Shown: in pieces, positions 24,601 through 35,990 of the stretch
Layout of the letters: each line of letters starts with the position of its first letter
Numbering within the stretch: position 1 is the stretch's first letter
Origin: Ptiloglossa arizonensis
Lineage: Eukaryota; Arthropoda; Insecta; Hymenoptera; Colletidae
Assembly: GCF_051014685.1 (NCBI RefSeq)
Contig: NC_135049.1
Span: 31,017,531 to 31,081,530 of the forward strand
Reading direction: 5' to 3'
DNA: 64,000 nt
Program-made: the position numbers and the translations under genes
Notes under the pieces: generated by a model
The model's input: the letters and a program-made list of their open reading frames with translations, nothing else
Database searches by the model: none
What the model was told of the DNA's origin: nothing

Positions 24601-27600
24601 ACGACCCTGACTAAACGCCCGACAACCGTGAGAACGCGAAAGAATCGATCGTCGGTGTTCCGATAAATTGAAACACGGTCCCTTCGAACGTTTTTCACGA
24701 GCAAAAGTTCCCCCAGTTTCCCGTCTAACGAATCCGCGTTCGTTCCGCGAAACTGGACCCGGTTTTCGTCGAATCGCTCGTTGCCCAAATCGGTTTAAAT
24801 CTCTCGTGGAAACAACAATTCTCCCGATTGTACCGAAACTGTTGACGCTCGTTCGTACGAGGCTCCCGGGAGTAGAGTCCGCGAAAGAATTCGATTTTTC
24901 CTTCGGGACCGAGCCCGACGTACAACCGAGGATAAACAAAATGCCTGCATGAAAATCCCGCGATAGAGGACGCAATCGCGACGAGCCACCGACACGGATT
25001 ATCCGCGTCGTTAAACCTCCGGCGAACGGTCGTTTCTTCCGCGTAAGCTCGGACCAATTATTTTCGCGGTTGTTTGCAAATTCGTACGAACGTCTCGAGA
25101 GGCTACCGTTCGCGTCGTAACGTCGACTCAGCCCGCGTTAAGAGGGATCGTGAACATTCATCGGTGCGGACAAATCCGATTTGACGTCGAGCCCGTTGCT
25201 TCTCGGAGAAACAAACGTGAGTCGCGAAACGCGTTACAAAGGTTATTTCTCCGCTCGCGAGAAACTCGTACGCGCCTTTGACGCGTCCGTTTTCCAAACT
25301 CCGAGAATGTCTCGTTAAGTAGGCAACGCGTTCCCGTTGTTCCAAAGGATTACGAATCGCCCGTTGCTTCGTCGCTACTTACAGTTGCCCGATGTTTCCA
25401 GTTTCAAGGAACCGAGGAGTCCAGCAAAGGAACTCGGGTGTCTCTGTTTTTGCAGAGGCATCGTCCACCGAGGCGCTATTAAGCCGGGCGTACCGATCGA
25501 TATGACATTCGACGCGCGTGGTTCGTCCAGCTTTATCAGCGGAAACGCGAATATCTATCCGTCTATCTGTAGGTGGATCGATCGGTTCCATTGGTCACCC
25601 GCTGCGCAACACGACTCGTGGGGATCGTTCCAAAGTTTCAACGATGAACGATCCACGGACCACCGAGACGTTGCGTTTTATCGTTCGGTCGAAGCGTAAA
25701 AATTTTAGCGAAAGATTTACCGATACTTATCTAGCACGCGATAAGTGGTTACGTTAAATATACAAGTATATCAACGACCAGGCTCGTTCCCGTAATTTCT
25801 TCGCGGCGATCTTTACGATCGATTCGAGCTCTGGTCGACACACCGTGCGAGCTAATTTCGAAACGCAAGGGCAAAGGTTACGGGCGAGCGAGAAGAACAG
25901 GGGACGACTCAAAGCGCGCGTTAACACGTTTGAAAACACTTATTGTTAAAGAAGACGTTCTCTCGTGGAATATCGGAGAGCAGGCTCGTCCGCGACGGAC
26001 AGCGAGGCACAAAGAGATCGCTTCTAATGTAATACGGACGGTGTATCGTCTCTCCTCTTTCGTAACCTTTTTCTACCTCACCTCGCAAAAGAACTGTAAC
26101 CCTGTGACGTTGTAATAGCTGTCGTTTTCCACCTCCATTACTCGCGAACCGTGCTGCAAAGGTTTCGTTTGCCGCTCGTAAAAATTGTAAGAAAGCGATG
26201 CTTTAACGACGAATACATTACGCCACCGAAGCAACGTTTTACCGGCCCTTTCTTTTCTCGATTCTCTACGTTTTACGATCGACCGGCATCAACGACACGA
26301 CTGCCCTCACGAATTCCATTCCCTTGTAGAGATACCTGGGCACAAATGATGAAAGGTCGGCATCAGTTTCGTCGTCGCTTCAGTCTACAGCCGTCGTCGT
26401 TGAAGGAGGGCCAAGAGGATGGAACAACGAAGCACGCTAGGTAAGCGAATACACGAGCAAGCGTTTTCGAACGCTTTCCGTAAAATAATTCAATCTTCCC
26501 TTTCTCCTCGAACGCGAAAATATCTTACTTCCGTTAGCTAATTCTGAACGAAAAAAAAAGTTGCACAAACCCTTCCGAGAACGAGCGAAGCATTTTCGAG
26601 GGAAAAAAAGTGCATCATCCGCGCGACGCAAAAATATCTTATTTCTATTAACTGATTCTAAACGAAAAAAGAAAAGTTGCACGAACCCCCTCCGAGAACG
26701 AGCGAAGCATTTTCGAGGGAAAAAAAGTGCATCATCCGCGCGACGCGAAAATATCTTATTTCTATTAACTGATTCTAAACGAAAAAAGAAAAGTTGCACG
26801 AACCCCCTCCGAGAACGAGCAAAGCATTTTCGAGGGTAAAAAAAAAGTGCATCATCCGCGCGACGCGAAACACGTTCCGGCCTTCAACCACTTACTCTCT
26901 CTTTCGGCTTTTCTCCTTCGGGGCACTCCTCTTCGGTCCTGGCCTCCTCTTGACTCCCTCTTGGAGCGAACCGAGCTTTAATTTTGCGACGACTCTTCGC
27001 AAAAAGGGAAGCTCGGTGCTCCTCCTTTGTGCAGTCGGTAATAACCGCGGGTGACTCCTTCCTGTAATAAGCGCGGATGATTGCGAAGACGAAGATACTT
27101 AGGAACGGTTGTTATCTGGTGCATGCAAAAGTAGCGGAGTAGGTAGAGGCTCTCCGCCACGCCGGAAGAGATATTCTAGGAAGTAATAGTGGCTCGAATT
27201 TAGGACAGCCGCGCACAAAACGAGTATTCGATAACGTGTGACGTCGGTGAAAGAGATCGTTAGCGTTCATTGGCGCTATTCTCTTCGCCGGGCTGTTGTC
27301 CCCTTAAACGCGGAACACTTCGCCTCTTTTATTTGTACCGTCTGGCCTGATTCGAGCCAGCAACCAACGAAAGGGGGTTACCGGGGAGGAATGCAACGAG
27401 ATTTCTTTCGCTCGTACCCTTAATTTTGGTTTGTTTCCACGGTACGGCAACACGTGATCGCGATTGAGACAAAGACCCGAACGGTGCATCCATCGACATT
27501 TTTTTCCAGCGATTCTACACCCTCCATTGTTCCTGGTTAATCGTTATCCGATCCGTGACACCGATATCGTTTCAGAAACGAGAGACTGTCGGAATCGGAC

Positions 27601-29103
27601 AGCGGCGGTGGAAAACCAGCGGAGAGCTCCATAAGGCACAAGATCGTCGTGATGGGTGCAGCGAAGGTTGGGAAATCGGCGATCATCAATCAATTCCTCT
27701 ACAACACATTCACGCCGAAGTACAAGCGAACGGTCGAAGAAATGCATCACGGTGATTTCAATGTTTCCGGGATACAGCTCACGCTCGACATCTTGGACAC
27801 ATCCGGCTCGTACGAGTTCCCGGCGATGAGAGATCTCTCGATCAAGTCCGCGGACGCTTTCATCCTCGTTTACGACGTCAACGACGCGAACACGTTCCTC
27901 GAGGTGGAGACACTCAAGGCGCAGATCTGCAGCACGAAGGGCGCGGTACCGATCGTCGTCGTCGGCAACAAAGTCGATCTGGTCGATTCGAAGCAAGAGG
28001 TAGGTTTTCCTTACACTTTTTTCCAACTGCACAGCGAGATCATAGTTTTTTCCCGATGCATTGCCTCTTCGCGAGCAAGTTTCCCAAGACCGAGCTAGAA
28101 CGTCCTCGCACACCCGAAATCACGGGACGAAAAGAATTTACCATCATTGAAAACGTTTTTGTAATTTCGTTTACAGTGATTAATAAATATTTATTACTTT
28201 CTTCGAGAGTACTATCACTGTTTACCTAGAACATCCTCCTCGCCTTGGCTAAAATCGTTTACTCGAAAGTTAGAGACACTTTCTTTCAATTTTCTCCATC
28301 GTTTTCCATCGTTTCATCGAACCACTCTAAAAGGTTAACCTTCAGTAAGAATACTTGTCTACTATTTGTTTTAAAAATTACAATTATCGTTGCGTCAACG
28401 ATCCTTTTAAACAATCCTCCACATCGTCGATGTTCCTTGAAATCTTGATCGACGAAGTAACTTAAAAGTCGTTTTCCTCAATCTATGCAGTTTCCAGTCA
28501 CATCGAGCCACTCTAAACGGTTAACCTTCGTTAACAATACTTCTCCACTGTTCATTTTAAAAATTACAATTATCGTTGCGTCAACGATCCTTTCGAACAA
28601 TCCTACACACCTTCGATGTTCCTTGGTCGATGAAGTGACTTAAAAATCGCTGAAACCGTCCTCGATCGAGAACGGAATCTAAACTCGCCCCACGGGGTTA
28701 CGTTCTACTTCGATTTCAAGTTGGCGCGAACACGATGAACGAGATCGATCGAAATCAATCGCGTACACGGCTCTCCGCGCTAATAACCTACGGGTCGTTC
28801 CAGGTGGATCCCGAGAGCACGAGAGAGCTGGTCACCATGAAATGGGAGAACGGATTCGTGGAGGTTTCGGCGAAGGAGAACACGAACATCTCGCTAGTGT
28901 TCAAGGAGTTGCTGATCCAGGCGAAACTAAAGTACAATTTGAGCCCGGCGTTGCGACGACGTCGTCGTCAATCGTTGCCACCGCCCCAGCATTTAAATTC
29001 ACGCAGCAGCAGCGCTCACGTGCCGTCCCCGGCGCAGCTGCAGTACTTGCAGCAGATCCGCGAACGCTCCGAGTCCAAGAGGAATTCCTGCATTCTCTCG
29101 TAA
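18565..29103 (+). CDS. RASD/Rhes-like small GTPase, joined from three exons
   Basis: The join of 18565-18695, 27576-27999 and 28804-29103 is 855 nt and gives 284 residues; the phases match at both junctions. This is a Ras-superfamily GTPase, a membrane-attached molecular switch. Visible motifs are G1/P-loop GAAKVGKS (71-78), a switch-I Thr at 96 in TVEE, G3 DTSGS (118-122), FPAMR (125-129), G4 NKVD (175-178), G5 SAK (207-209), a basic RRRRR stretch near 236-240 and a C-terminal CAAX box CILS (281-284) for prenylation. DTSGS replaces the usual DTAGQ, so the catalytic Gln of Ras is absent. The FPAMRxLSI stretch, the long N-terminal extension (about 63 residues) and the basic tail with CAAX match the RASD1/Rhes (Dexras) group better than DIRAS or RERG. 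RASD proteins are about 266-281 residues. In mammals this group modulates G-protein and cAMP signalling; the role here is inferred. The orthologue name is uncertain, so no symbol is given. Confidence 0.88.
18694..18760 (+). repeat. GAC/GAG triplet repeat straddling the exon 1 donor
   Basis: An imperfect repeat of GAC, GAG and GTC triplets starts at the splice donor itself. If the intron were retained, the GTPase frame would stay open for about 51 further codons: an Asp/Glu-rich run, then a Phe/Leu-rich hydrophobic segment, then TAG near 18850. Confidence 0.85.
18696..27575 (+). other. intron 1 of the GTPase gene (8,880 bp)
   Basis: The intron runs from GTACGA to a TATCGTTTCAG acceptor. It begins with a GAC/GAG triplet repeat and a T/C-rich stretch, and carries a 117-bp tandem repeat near its 3' end. 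No other coding exon with a domain is visible. The intron may hold regulatory elements, but none can be named from sequence alone. An ATG-bearing exon-like segment ending at 26440 (donor CTAG|GTAAGC) has the wrong phase for the GTPase. Confidence 0.7.
26551..26880. repeat. 116-117-bp tandem repeat, about 2.8 copies
   Basis: The anchor TTGCAC recurs at 26561, 26678 and 26794. Each unit has an A-run, a CGAGAACGAGCGAAGCATTT block, GTGCATCATCCGCGCGACGC and a TATCTTATTTCTATTAACTG block. It is a recent, well-conserved intronic satellite about 0.7 kb upstream of exon 2. Open frames across it on both strands are products of the repeat. Confidence 0.92.
27576..27999 (+). CDS. GTPase coding exon 2 (P-loop to G4)
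   Basis: 424 nt encode residues 44-185, which is most of the GTPase fold. The acceptor is ATATCGTTTCAG|A and the donor is CAAGAG|GTAGGT (GT at 28000-28001). Read upstream in frame, a TGA at 27556 shows that coding must enter by splicing. The ATG at 27652 lies inside the first beta strand (HKIVVMGAAKVG), so starting there would remove that strand; an upstream coding exon is therefore needed. It contains G1, the switch I Thr, G3 DTSGS and G4 NKVD. Confidence 0.93.
28000..28803 (+). other. intron 2 of the GTPase gene with an internal duplication
   Basis: The intron runs from GTAGGT to a GGTCGTTCCAG acceptor. It is more AT-rich than the exons and holds two copies of a block of about 125 bp, at about 28316-28440 and 28501-28628. 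Each copy has a 7-bp hairpin ATCGTTG-CGT-CAACGAT. Confidence 0.85.
28316..28630. repeat. intronic direct duplication with a hairpin core
   Basis: The copies are about 185 bp apart and share GGTTAACCTTC, TTTTAAAAATTACAATTATC and the GTTGCGTCAAC hairpin core, with scattered substitutions. The unit length and old divergence suggest either a local duplication or two insertions of a short repeat. Confidence 0.85.
28804..29103 (+). CDS. GTPase coding exon 3 (G5 and CAAX tail)
   Basis: 300 nt encode residues 186-284 and the TAA stop. It starts in phase 0 after TTCCAG. It supplies the FVEVSAKEN segment (G5), the last helix, a penta-Arg stretch followed by a Ser/Pro/Gln-rich linker, and the CAAX box Cys-Ile-Leu-Ser. 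The last residue Ser favours farnesylation by the usual rule, and the poly-basic stretch would help membrane binding. Confidence 0.93.
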   Translation: MDPESTRELVTMKWENGFVEVSAKENTNISLVFKELLIQAKLKYNLSPALRRRRRQSLPPPQHLNSRSSSAHVPSPAQLQYLQQIRERSESKRNSCILS

Positions 29104-31400
29104 GGAGTCAGTGCTACGTTTTCCGATGATTGGAACCGGGGGATGGGCTCGAGGGTACGAAGAGAGATAGAGAGAACTATGCCCCGATTAATTCCTACCG
29201 GTTTCGATCGATATTCCCCGTTCGAGGTTTCGGCTTGTTCAGTGCGGCGGGCCGCGATCGAACGTCCAAAGCGTTCCCCAAAATGGAATTAAACGGTCAG
29301 GAACGACCGTGACGGGGGAGAGAAAAAAAAAACGAAGCCAACCTTGCGAGAAACGCGGCAATTTCTTCTTCGATCGTTCGAGAATCAGGGAGACTCGACG
29401 TTAAGAACCGGATCGGTATTCCTCTGATCGTATTCCCGCGCGCGATTTAACTTTCTAGATGAACTTTTACTCTGAAGATGGCCTCTATTCGATTGCGAAA
29501 CAATTTTAAGATTTCGACGGTTCCGCGTACAATAACGTACGAAGAACGTACCGTAACGTTATTCCTCGAGAGCGAACAATCGAGAATTGAATTTATCGTA
29601 GAGACTTCACCGAGGGTGTTAGTAAACCTTGTATACGTTCCACGGACGAACGAACACGATGATAAGTTAATGTTCAGCAATTCGATGTGTCTAGCGCGAG
29701 TCTACGTACTCGATGTATCTGTTTTTCGCCTTCGACTAAAAGCATGTCCCGAAATTTGTGCTACTTACGCGATCGAAACGATGATCATCGTCGACGTTTG
29801 TCGATTCGCGCCGACAGCGACGATCCTCCACTTTGACGAATGTTCTTCTTTTTATGAAAAAAAAATTTTGTTTCGATCTTCTCTCGCGAAGACCAGAGTA
29901 CTCTTTCCTTTTTACAATGTAGGAAGTATAATGTTACGATACCCTTATTCGACTTGCAGGTTCAATAACTATGAATTGTAACCGATCCAAACGATGTATA
30001 CTCCGTGTTCGACGAAATTATTCCGAATTATAGAATCGTAGTATCCCATCTTTACACGTTCCAAAGTATCCTATGAAAATATCCTATTTCAGGGTTGTCT
30101 CCCACTGCCCAATCCCTAGCGTATTAATCGTTACGAACAGACGCAATATTCGAGAAACATTTTATAAAGTATCTTTGGCTAGTCGATTGAATTTGCATTA
30201 AGCAGCCGCCCATATTGCTCCTTGTACCGCACAGTTACACAATTTATTTGAAAAGTACTCTTGACTGTTTCGATCTTGATGCATCGTAACAAACACTACG
30301 TTCGTTGCTCGTGAAATAATCGATTTCTAAGGAGAGGTATTGCAAAATGTATATACCGCTCTCCTCTTTACGCGAAATATCGAATTATTTGTCAATTACG
30401 ATATATATAAATACATATATGTAAAATTATTGTACACGATTGCCTTGCCCCAGCCTGAGTTACTGTAAATACAATAACGTTCGGCTAAAACTAAATACAG
30501 CGTACAAAACTCTGTTCGATCGCAGATAGCTTTTTAAATAGTGTTATTGTGCACGATAAATGCTAAAAGGAACCGATCTGTACATTGTAATTTTCGTTAG
30601 CACTATTGCACGATGTATAGGAATGGCGATACAGCTATCGATGAATTCTAACAAAACTTTGCGCAACGATTGCTGATTTTAAGATTAGACGCAAAATTTA
30701 TTATTTTGAATTATTAAACGATATATAACCACGTCGTTTGAAAGAGTGTCATCTTTGTATTAATATACATATATACTATATAAATACTTCGTTATACATA
30801 CAGATATATATATATATATTCTATTTCGTTAGAATAAATATAGAAAGTCTATGTACATAAATGAAAGAAAAAACATTGTGATGTGGATATCTCGTTTAAT
30901 CGAAGCCCACATTGGGCATAATTTTACATAAATATACATAACGGGGCGAGCCCGTTATATCTGCGTATTAAATGATTATGAAATGTCGCACATCACGATA
31001 AGAGAAGAAAATTTATTTAAATGTGAACCGCGTTCGAGTCGAAGTTTCCCGAAATCTACGTATATAAATCCTTTGCTGAATTATGCATTTACCTGAACTT
31101 GCAAACCACATTACTCGGTGTTACTTAGATTTAATGCTGTTTAGATCAATCGACTTAACGAACGAACATCAAAGATGCGAATCTCCAAAATTTAACGTGC
31201 AAACACTAGATCTACATTACATGGAACTTGTCGGCCGACACCCTATGCAACTGTGACAATTTCTAGAGTAGTTTCAAATAAAATATAAGGTAATGAAACA
31301 CTAGTAGAATAAGCCCTGGACTTTGTATCATTGCATTACCAGAAACTAAATAAAAGACGGGTGTCATAGCCAACTTCGACAAAATTTGTATTCGTTTCAC
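29104..31400 (+). other. probable 3' UTR / downstream region of the GTPase gene
   Basis: GC content falls sharply about 0.4-0.8 kb after the stop. AATAAA signals lie at 30833-30838, 31277-31282 and 31349-31354. A TA microsatellite is near 30804-30820. The open frame at 29478-29981 has no recognisable domain. The true cleavage site cannot be chosen from the sequence. Confidence 0.45.
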
Positions 31401-32480
31401 TTCCCTGTATCTACATCTGTTCATTCATTCTTATAGATATGAAAGCTTTTTCTATGTTAAAATATCTTTCTTATTCTTCCACATTGAACAACCATTCTAC
31501 ATTCACAGCCAATTAACTCGGTACTACCCGCGACGAATAATTACTGTTCATCGCGAGTGATACCGATTACCAGGTTCATCATTACTACGAGTAGAGACCC
31601 GGAGATGGAACTTTGATTCCATCGATCTCCCTCGACACTCAATACAAACGAAATTACCAAACCGAAAAGATGGAAGGAATCGAAGTTCCTTCGATCTCCT
31701 CGTTTAATTCTGCCAAGGAATTATATCGGCTTGTTTGGAAAGTCATTTCGTTTTTTTTGGTGAGAAATGAAATACGATTTTTTTAGAGTGTATAAACATT
31801 TTACTAAATTATATATTCTCCATTTTGGAAAACGAAATGACTTTAAGAAGAACCTAATATTATCGAACAAAACGAGGTAAAATTGAAAAAGGCGTACCGT
31901 GGAGTTGGTCCTACTAGGTCGGTCCCATTTCCTCTCAGTGGGCCCGATTGAAGATGAGGGGGGCCTGACTCACGAGGGATGACAAAGAAAGGGTCTTATC
32001 CTGGAATAAATGACTTCCACAAGGATCAGCAAAGATACCTGCCCCTGTGTTCGCAACATGTTCTCTCTGGATGCGGATGTACTAGAAGAGACAGCGACTG
32101 ACCATTCTGACCAGTTACACGACCGGTCACTTGCTTATGCAACGAGAAGAGGTGACCGGACTGAAGAACCAGGAAGCGAACAAAAATAAGTTAAAGATAA
32201 ATTATAATTGCTCATAATCACAGATTACTCATACACTTAGATCTAATTTAATATTTTCTTAATAAAATACCGTTAAATACAAACCGTTGTAAACTTCTAG
32301 AATTAAATATAGGTAACGCCCTCCTCGATAAAATATCCGAGTAAGGATATACATGGTGACAGGGTGACAGCACTCAATTATAATAATCGATGCTGAACAT
32401 TTTTGTCGCGTGTCCAGCTCTGCTTTATATTATATATTGATAATTTTACAACGTTTCAAACACAATGTGCATTAATATAA
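31400..32480. other. intergenic DNA around the mariner-like remnant
   Basis: Mixed composition. Apart from the mariner-like remnant I see no gene. A more GC-rich stretch at about 31900-32170 has no open frame of note and no recognisable element. Confidence 0.5.
31722..31862. mobile_element. short mariner-like non-autonomous element remnant
   Basis: Two inverted ends share AAAGTCATTTCGTTTT, within about 32 bp of recognisable inverted similarity, and are separated by under 100 bp of AT-rich DNA. The outer ends are next to TA dinucleotides. This pattern fits an internally deleted mariner/Tc1 element (MITE). No transposase remains. The family call rests on terminal-repeat style only. Confidence 0.6.
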
Positions 32481-32890
32481 GATTGCAGCCATTGATTTAT
32501 AGGCCAGATTTGGTTAAATTTTAGTTTCTTGACGACCTCCGGCGAATCCATCATCGTTGTTACAGCTTCGTCGCTGGTCACAGCGATAACCATGCCGATT
32601 TACATAATTTATTATATCTGATCGCCTCGTTGGGCTGGGAATCCGTTTTTTACATAATCGAACCGATCGATTTCTTCTGAAACATCGCTCTGCTTCATAA
32701 TGTTCGATTCTCTCGTTTAACATCTGAAAACCTACGTTGAAAAACATCGGTACATCGAGGAAGCGATCGGCTACGACTTCCTCGAGTAAAGTAAATTGAT
32801 AAAGACTCAATTCGTCAGAGTTATCGGCCAGTATAAACAAAGATCCATTTGTTTCGTTTCTAGCATCTGCTCATCCCATTGAAGTCTATT
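32480..32890 (-). pseudogene. possible decayed protein-coding fragment
   Basis: On the minus strand a frame beginning near 32870 reads a peptide with natural composition, including FILADNSDELSLYQFTLLEE and then VVADRFLDVPMFFNVGFQML. After about residue 60 it becomes Arg-rich and less natural. The shifted frames below it read other plausible pieces, such as VIAVTSDEAVTTMMDSPEVV near 32580-32520. Switching between frames suggests a frameshifted remnant, or exons whose introns I cannot place. I do not recognise the family. An in-frame TGA lies just upstream. It could also be a chance frame. Confidence 0.3.
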
Positions 32891-33405
32891 TTTCCATCGA
32901 CACCTGTTTGGTATATCATGGTAATGGGCAGGTGCAGCGTGTTCGATTATTTTATCGTTGTCAATCAATTGTCGACCTATGCGAAGTACATCTTAAACTT
33001 TAACATTAAACAGGCTGATGCACACACGTTTCTATTAGAACCGTCGACCTTGAATATGTATTAAAATACTCGTACACGAATGCTCAGAGTCCATACGTAC
33101 GTTGCGTTTGAGGATTACAGCGCGTTAAATACGTCCCCTTCTTGTCCGCATTAAAGTTCGATCACGAACCTTATGCACTTATGTACTTAATTATGAATTT
33201 CGCACGTGTTTGTATAACTGTCGTTTAAATAGAGAAATGTAAAGTATTGTTACGTGTTTTGAGACTAATTCTCGAAACGACATATGTGTAAAAATACAAT
33301 GGAGCTGCTGAAACTCAATCTTCGAACACAATGGTACATATTTAATGAATAATATTCCGAAAATTCATAAGCTTTAATTCATTTAAAAATCAAACGGTCA
33401 TAGTA
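32891..33405. other. AT-rich intergenic DNA left of the inverted repeat
   Basis: No gene or repeat is recognised here. The similarity with the right-hand arm begins at about 33406. Confidence 0.5.
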
Positions 33406-34797
33406 CCGCCATCTAGCGTTGGACGACTCGAACTAATTTTTTATCTACGTTTAGCACCCTGGCGTCAAAACGCTCAAGTTTGTCGAGAAATAGTTCCTAC
33501 TTTTTAATTCTAGATGGCACCACGTAATACTATTACAGATTCCTGTTCACCGATTTTATTTTTTATTACACATATAAATAGTTTTAAACTTTTAAAGCGT
33601 ATACCACATTAACCGAAGCTTGTACTTGAGCCTCGGCTTCACGATTAACTTTGATTAAAATCTTATTTTTTTAACAAACAAAAAGATACCGTTGAGAAAA
33701 GTACAATATTGTTACTCACGTTTTTGCATCTGACTCCACAATATATTATATACACAAAGGAAACGATATTGCAACGATTTGAATTTTATTAGTTGAAATA
33801 ATTATTAGCATAATCTTCGTTTAAAAGTAACTTACGTCATTTTGGTAAATTATTCTTTGTACACAAAACAATTCTTCGATTAGATCCACACTTCTATTGT
33901 AAAACTTTTAAACTATTATTATTCATAATCGTAAAGTATTATTGTAATATATATAATCTAGTATGAAGATTTTTTTCCATTTATGCATATAATATATACT
34001 AAAATGAAATTTTTATACCTTCGTAGGAGATTATAGAAATTATTATATATGCACAGAAGAGTTCTAACAACTGCTTGCAAAATCACTTAAACTGATTTTT
34101 TTACACATTTAGTACAAGTGGCGCAATCTGTGGCTACTGGGCCAAGTTTGTCAAAGAATAGTTTCTATATAGGCCGCTAGATGCCGAAACAAGGACGATA
34201 TTTGTATTTTAGTAGGTTTAAATCGCTTTTTTATATAACATATAATTTATTGAAAGATTCAATAAATTACCATGAAGTTTTATGCGATATTGAAAAATTA
34301 TTCAACGTTACAAGCATATGATAAGAAATGTATCTCACAGACCAGTAATACAGCTTAGATAAAATTCAACGAATTTCCGATAATAGCTTGCGATTACTTA
34401 ATAAACTTTTTCTGCAAAAATAGTACACGTGGCGCTATCTGTGGCTATTCGGCCAAGTTTGTCGAGGAATAATATCTATTTATGTCACTAGATGGCCAAA
34501 CTATCACATTCTAGCAGGTATAATCGATACATTATACAAACAAAAAACTAATTGAGAATACTTTAGAAATCTAGGTAGAATTGATTGATGCTATATTTAT
34601 TCAAGTTTTTATTATTAACATATGTAATGTATATACTTTGTCAATCAACAATATAGAGTCAGAATGTGTTATCAAATTAGAGCATTATTTATGAAGTAAA
34701 TTACTAGTAAAGTAATTATTAATAAAACACACAGTGATTCGATAATACGAATTGATTCATCCTTAGTGTTTCAATCACTCCAATTACTTGTTTATTT
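33406..34797 (+). repeat. left arm of a large diverged inverted repeat
   Basis: This 1.39-kb segment is, in reverse complement, the same as 43621-44950 with many substitutions and small indels. Matching landmarks in order are the CGCCATCTAGCG start, CAAGTTTGTCGAGAAATA, TTACTCACGTTTTTGCATCTG, GGAAACGATATTGCAACG, TAATTATTAGCATAATCTTC, CTATCTGTGGC with CGGCCAAGTTTGTCG, and the inner end CCAATTAC (34790-34797). It contains three copies of the GGCCAAGTTTGTCG module (about 33470, 34142 and 34451). No transposase or other protein is encoded in the arm. Confidence 0.9.
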
Positions 34798-35310
34798 ATG
34801 TTAAAAAGCTATTCAAAACTGCTAAAATACGAATATAGTCCTTGAGGCGCTATCTAGCAACGCCAGTAGGAATCATTCCTCGACAAACTTGGCTTAATAG
34901 CCACAGATTGCGCCACATGTATTATATCAGCAACAAAATTATTTTATTAAATTATTTTGCAAACAATTGTTGAAAATCCTCTGTCACTTGTATAAACTGT
35001 GTTATTGGTCCCTTACGTGTACTTTTTACATTAAATTTATTGATAAAATAGTTTTCCAATATAATATAAGAATTAACGATAATTTATGCAATTCTTCAGT
35101 TACTATTAATCCTATAGTATGAATTGGTTCATCAGCAGTGCCTCAAATAATCCCATTACCTGTTTCTTTATGTAAAAAAGCGATTTAAAGCTGCTAAAAA
35201 GTAAAAATAGCCCTTGTGTCGCCATCTAGCAACATAAGTAGGAATCATTCCTCGACAAACTTGGCCCAGTAGCCACAGATAGCGCCACTAACGAATAAAA
35301 AGCTAAAAAA
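34798..35310. repeat. further module copies in opposite orientation
   Basis: Two modules (about 34845-34920 and 35212-35290) read GACAAACTTGGC followed by CCACAGAT(T/A)GCGCCA. They are therefore inverted relative to those in the left arm and in the same orientation as those in the right arm. The spacer between them matches the 300-bp spacer between the modules at about 43.97 and 44.34 kb. The unit is a repeat of about 330-370 bp present in both orientations. Confidence 0.85.
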
Positions 35311-35990
35311 ATACGCTATAAACGGTGAAAATTAAAACTAAGTTTACCGTTCGGTACATCATTGAAAACGATTGAAATTTGAATCTGAATCAAGACTTTG
35401 CGTGAGGATCAAACACATAATGGAATATTTTGTTTAAATACTACAAATAGAATATTTTTAAAGCTTTAAAAGTATCAGCCACAGGTTGAATGAAACATTG
35501 CCTACCCTAGATATACCGATGTAGAATAGAATCGAACTAGATTTGTGGAAATTCTACGAGAAAGACCGCAGCTATTCGCTCATATTATTTTGTATGTAGT
35601 TAATAATTGTATTACCCTGCTACCGGTGATACAATTAATAATTAAATACCGAATAATATAGATTGCCCAGGTCTCACCACGTGGAGGTTGCTGCGTATAG
35701 AGACCTACCCTATCCCTACCCAACCACCCTCCATTTATGAAGAATTTTTATTTTCAACTTTCCTAATAATCGACTCAACAACGATCGTGTTTAGATCGTT
35801 GTTCGAAGAACCAACAACCATTAGAGTTTTCAAAAGAATCTGCCTTGAAAAGGCTAACTATGACTAAAATCGATGCAAAGTGGAGCACAAACCTACCTAC
35901 TTAAATTCTAATGATTTCTTCCTAAACAAGCGATTGCACTTAATAGTAATATCCTCCCTACATAAAAGCTAATGTTAAATTACCAAAAGA
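35311..35990. other. AT-rich DNA with CCTACC motifs
   Basis: No gene is seen. Short CCTACCTA-type motifs are scattered and become part of the tandem repeat that follows. Confidence 0.5.

Noticed and set aside
26419..26440. ATG-containing exon-like segment with donor CTAG|GTAAGC as first GTPase exon
   Set aside because: It leaves one base while exon 2 needs two. Joined, it reads only about 26 codons before TAA. It could at most be a non-coding alternative leader.
26561..26839. 92- and 120-codon frames across the 117-bp repeat
   Set aside because: Internal peptide repeats simply mirror the DNA repeat; no start context or domain.
27652..27654. ATG at 27652 as the GTPase start
   Set aside because: It lies inside the first beta strand just before the P-loop; starting there would remove HKIVV, and the frame is open upstream to the splice acceptor.
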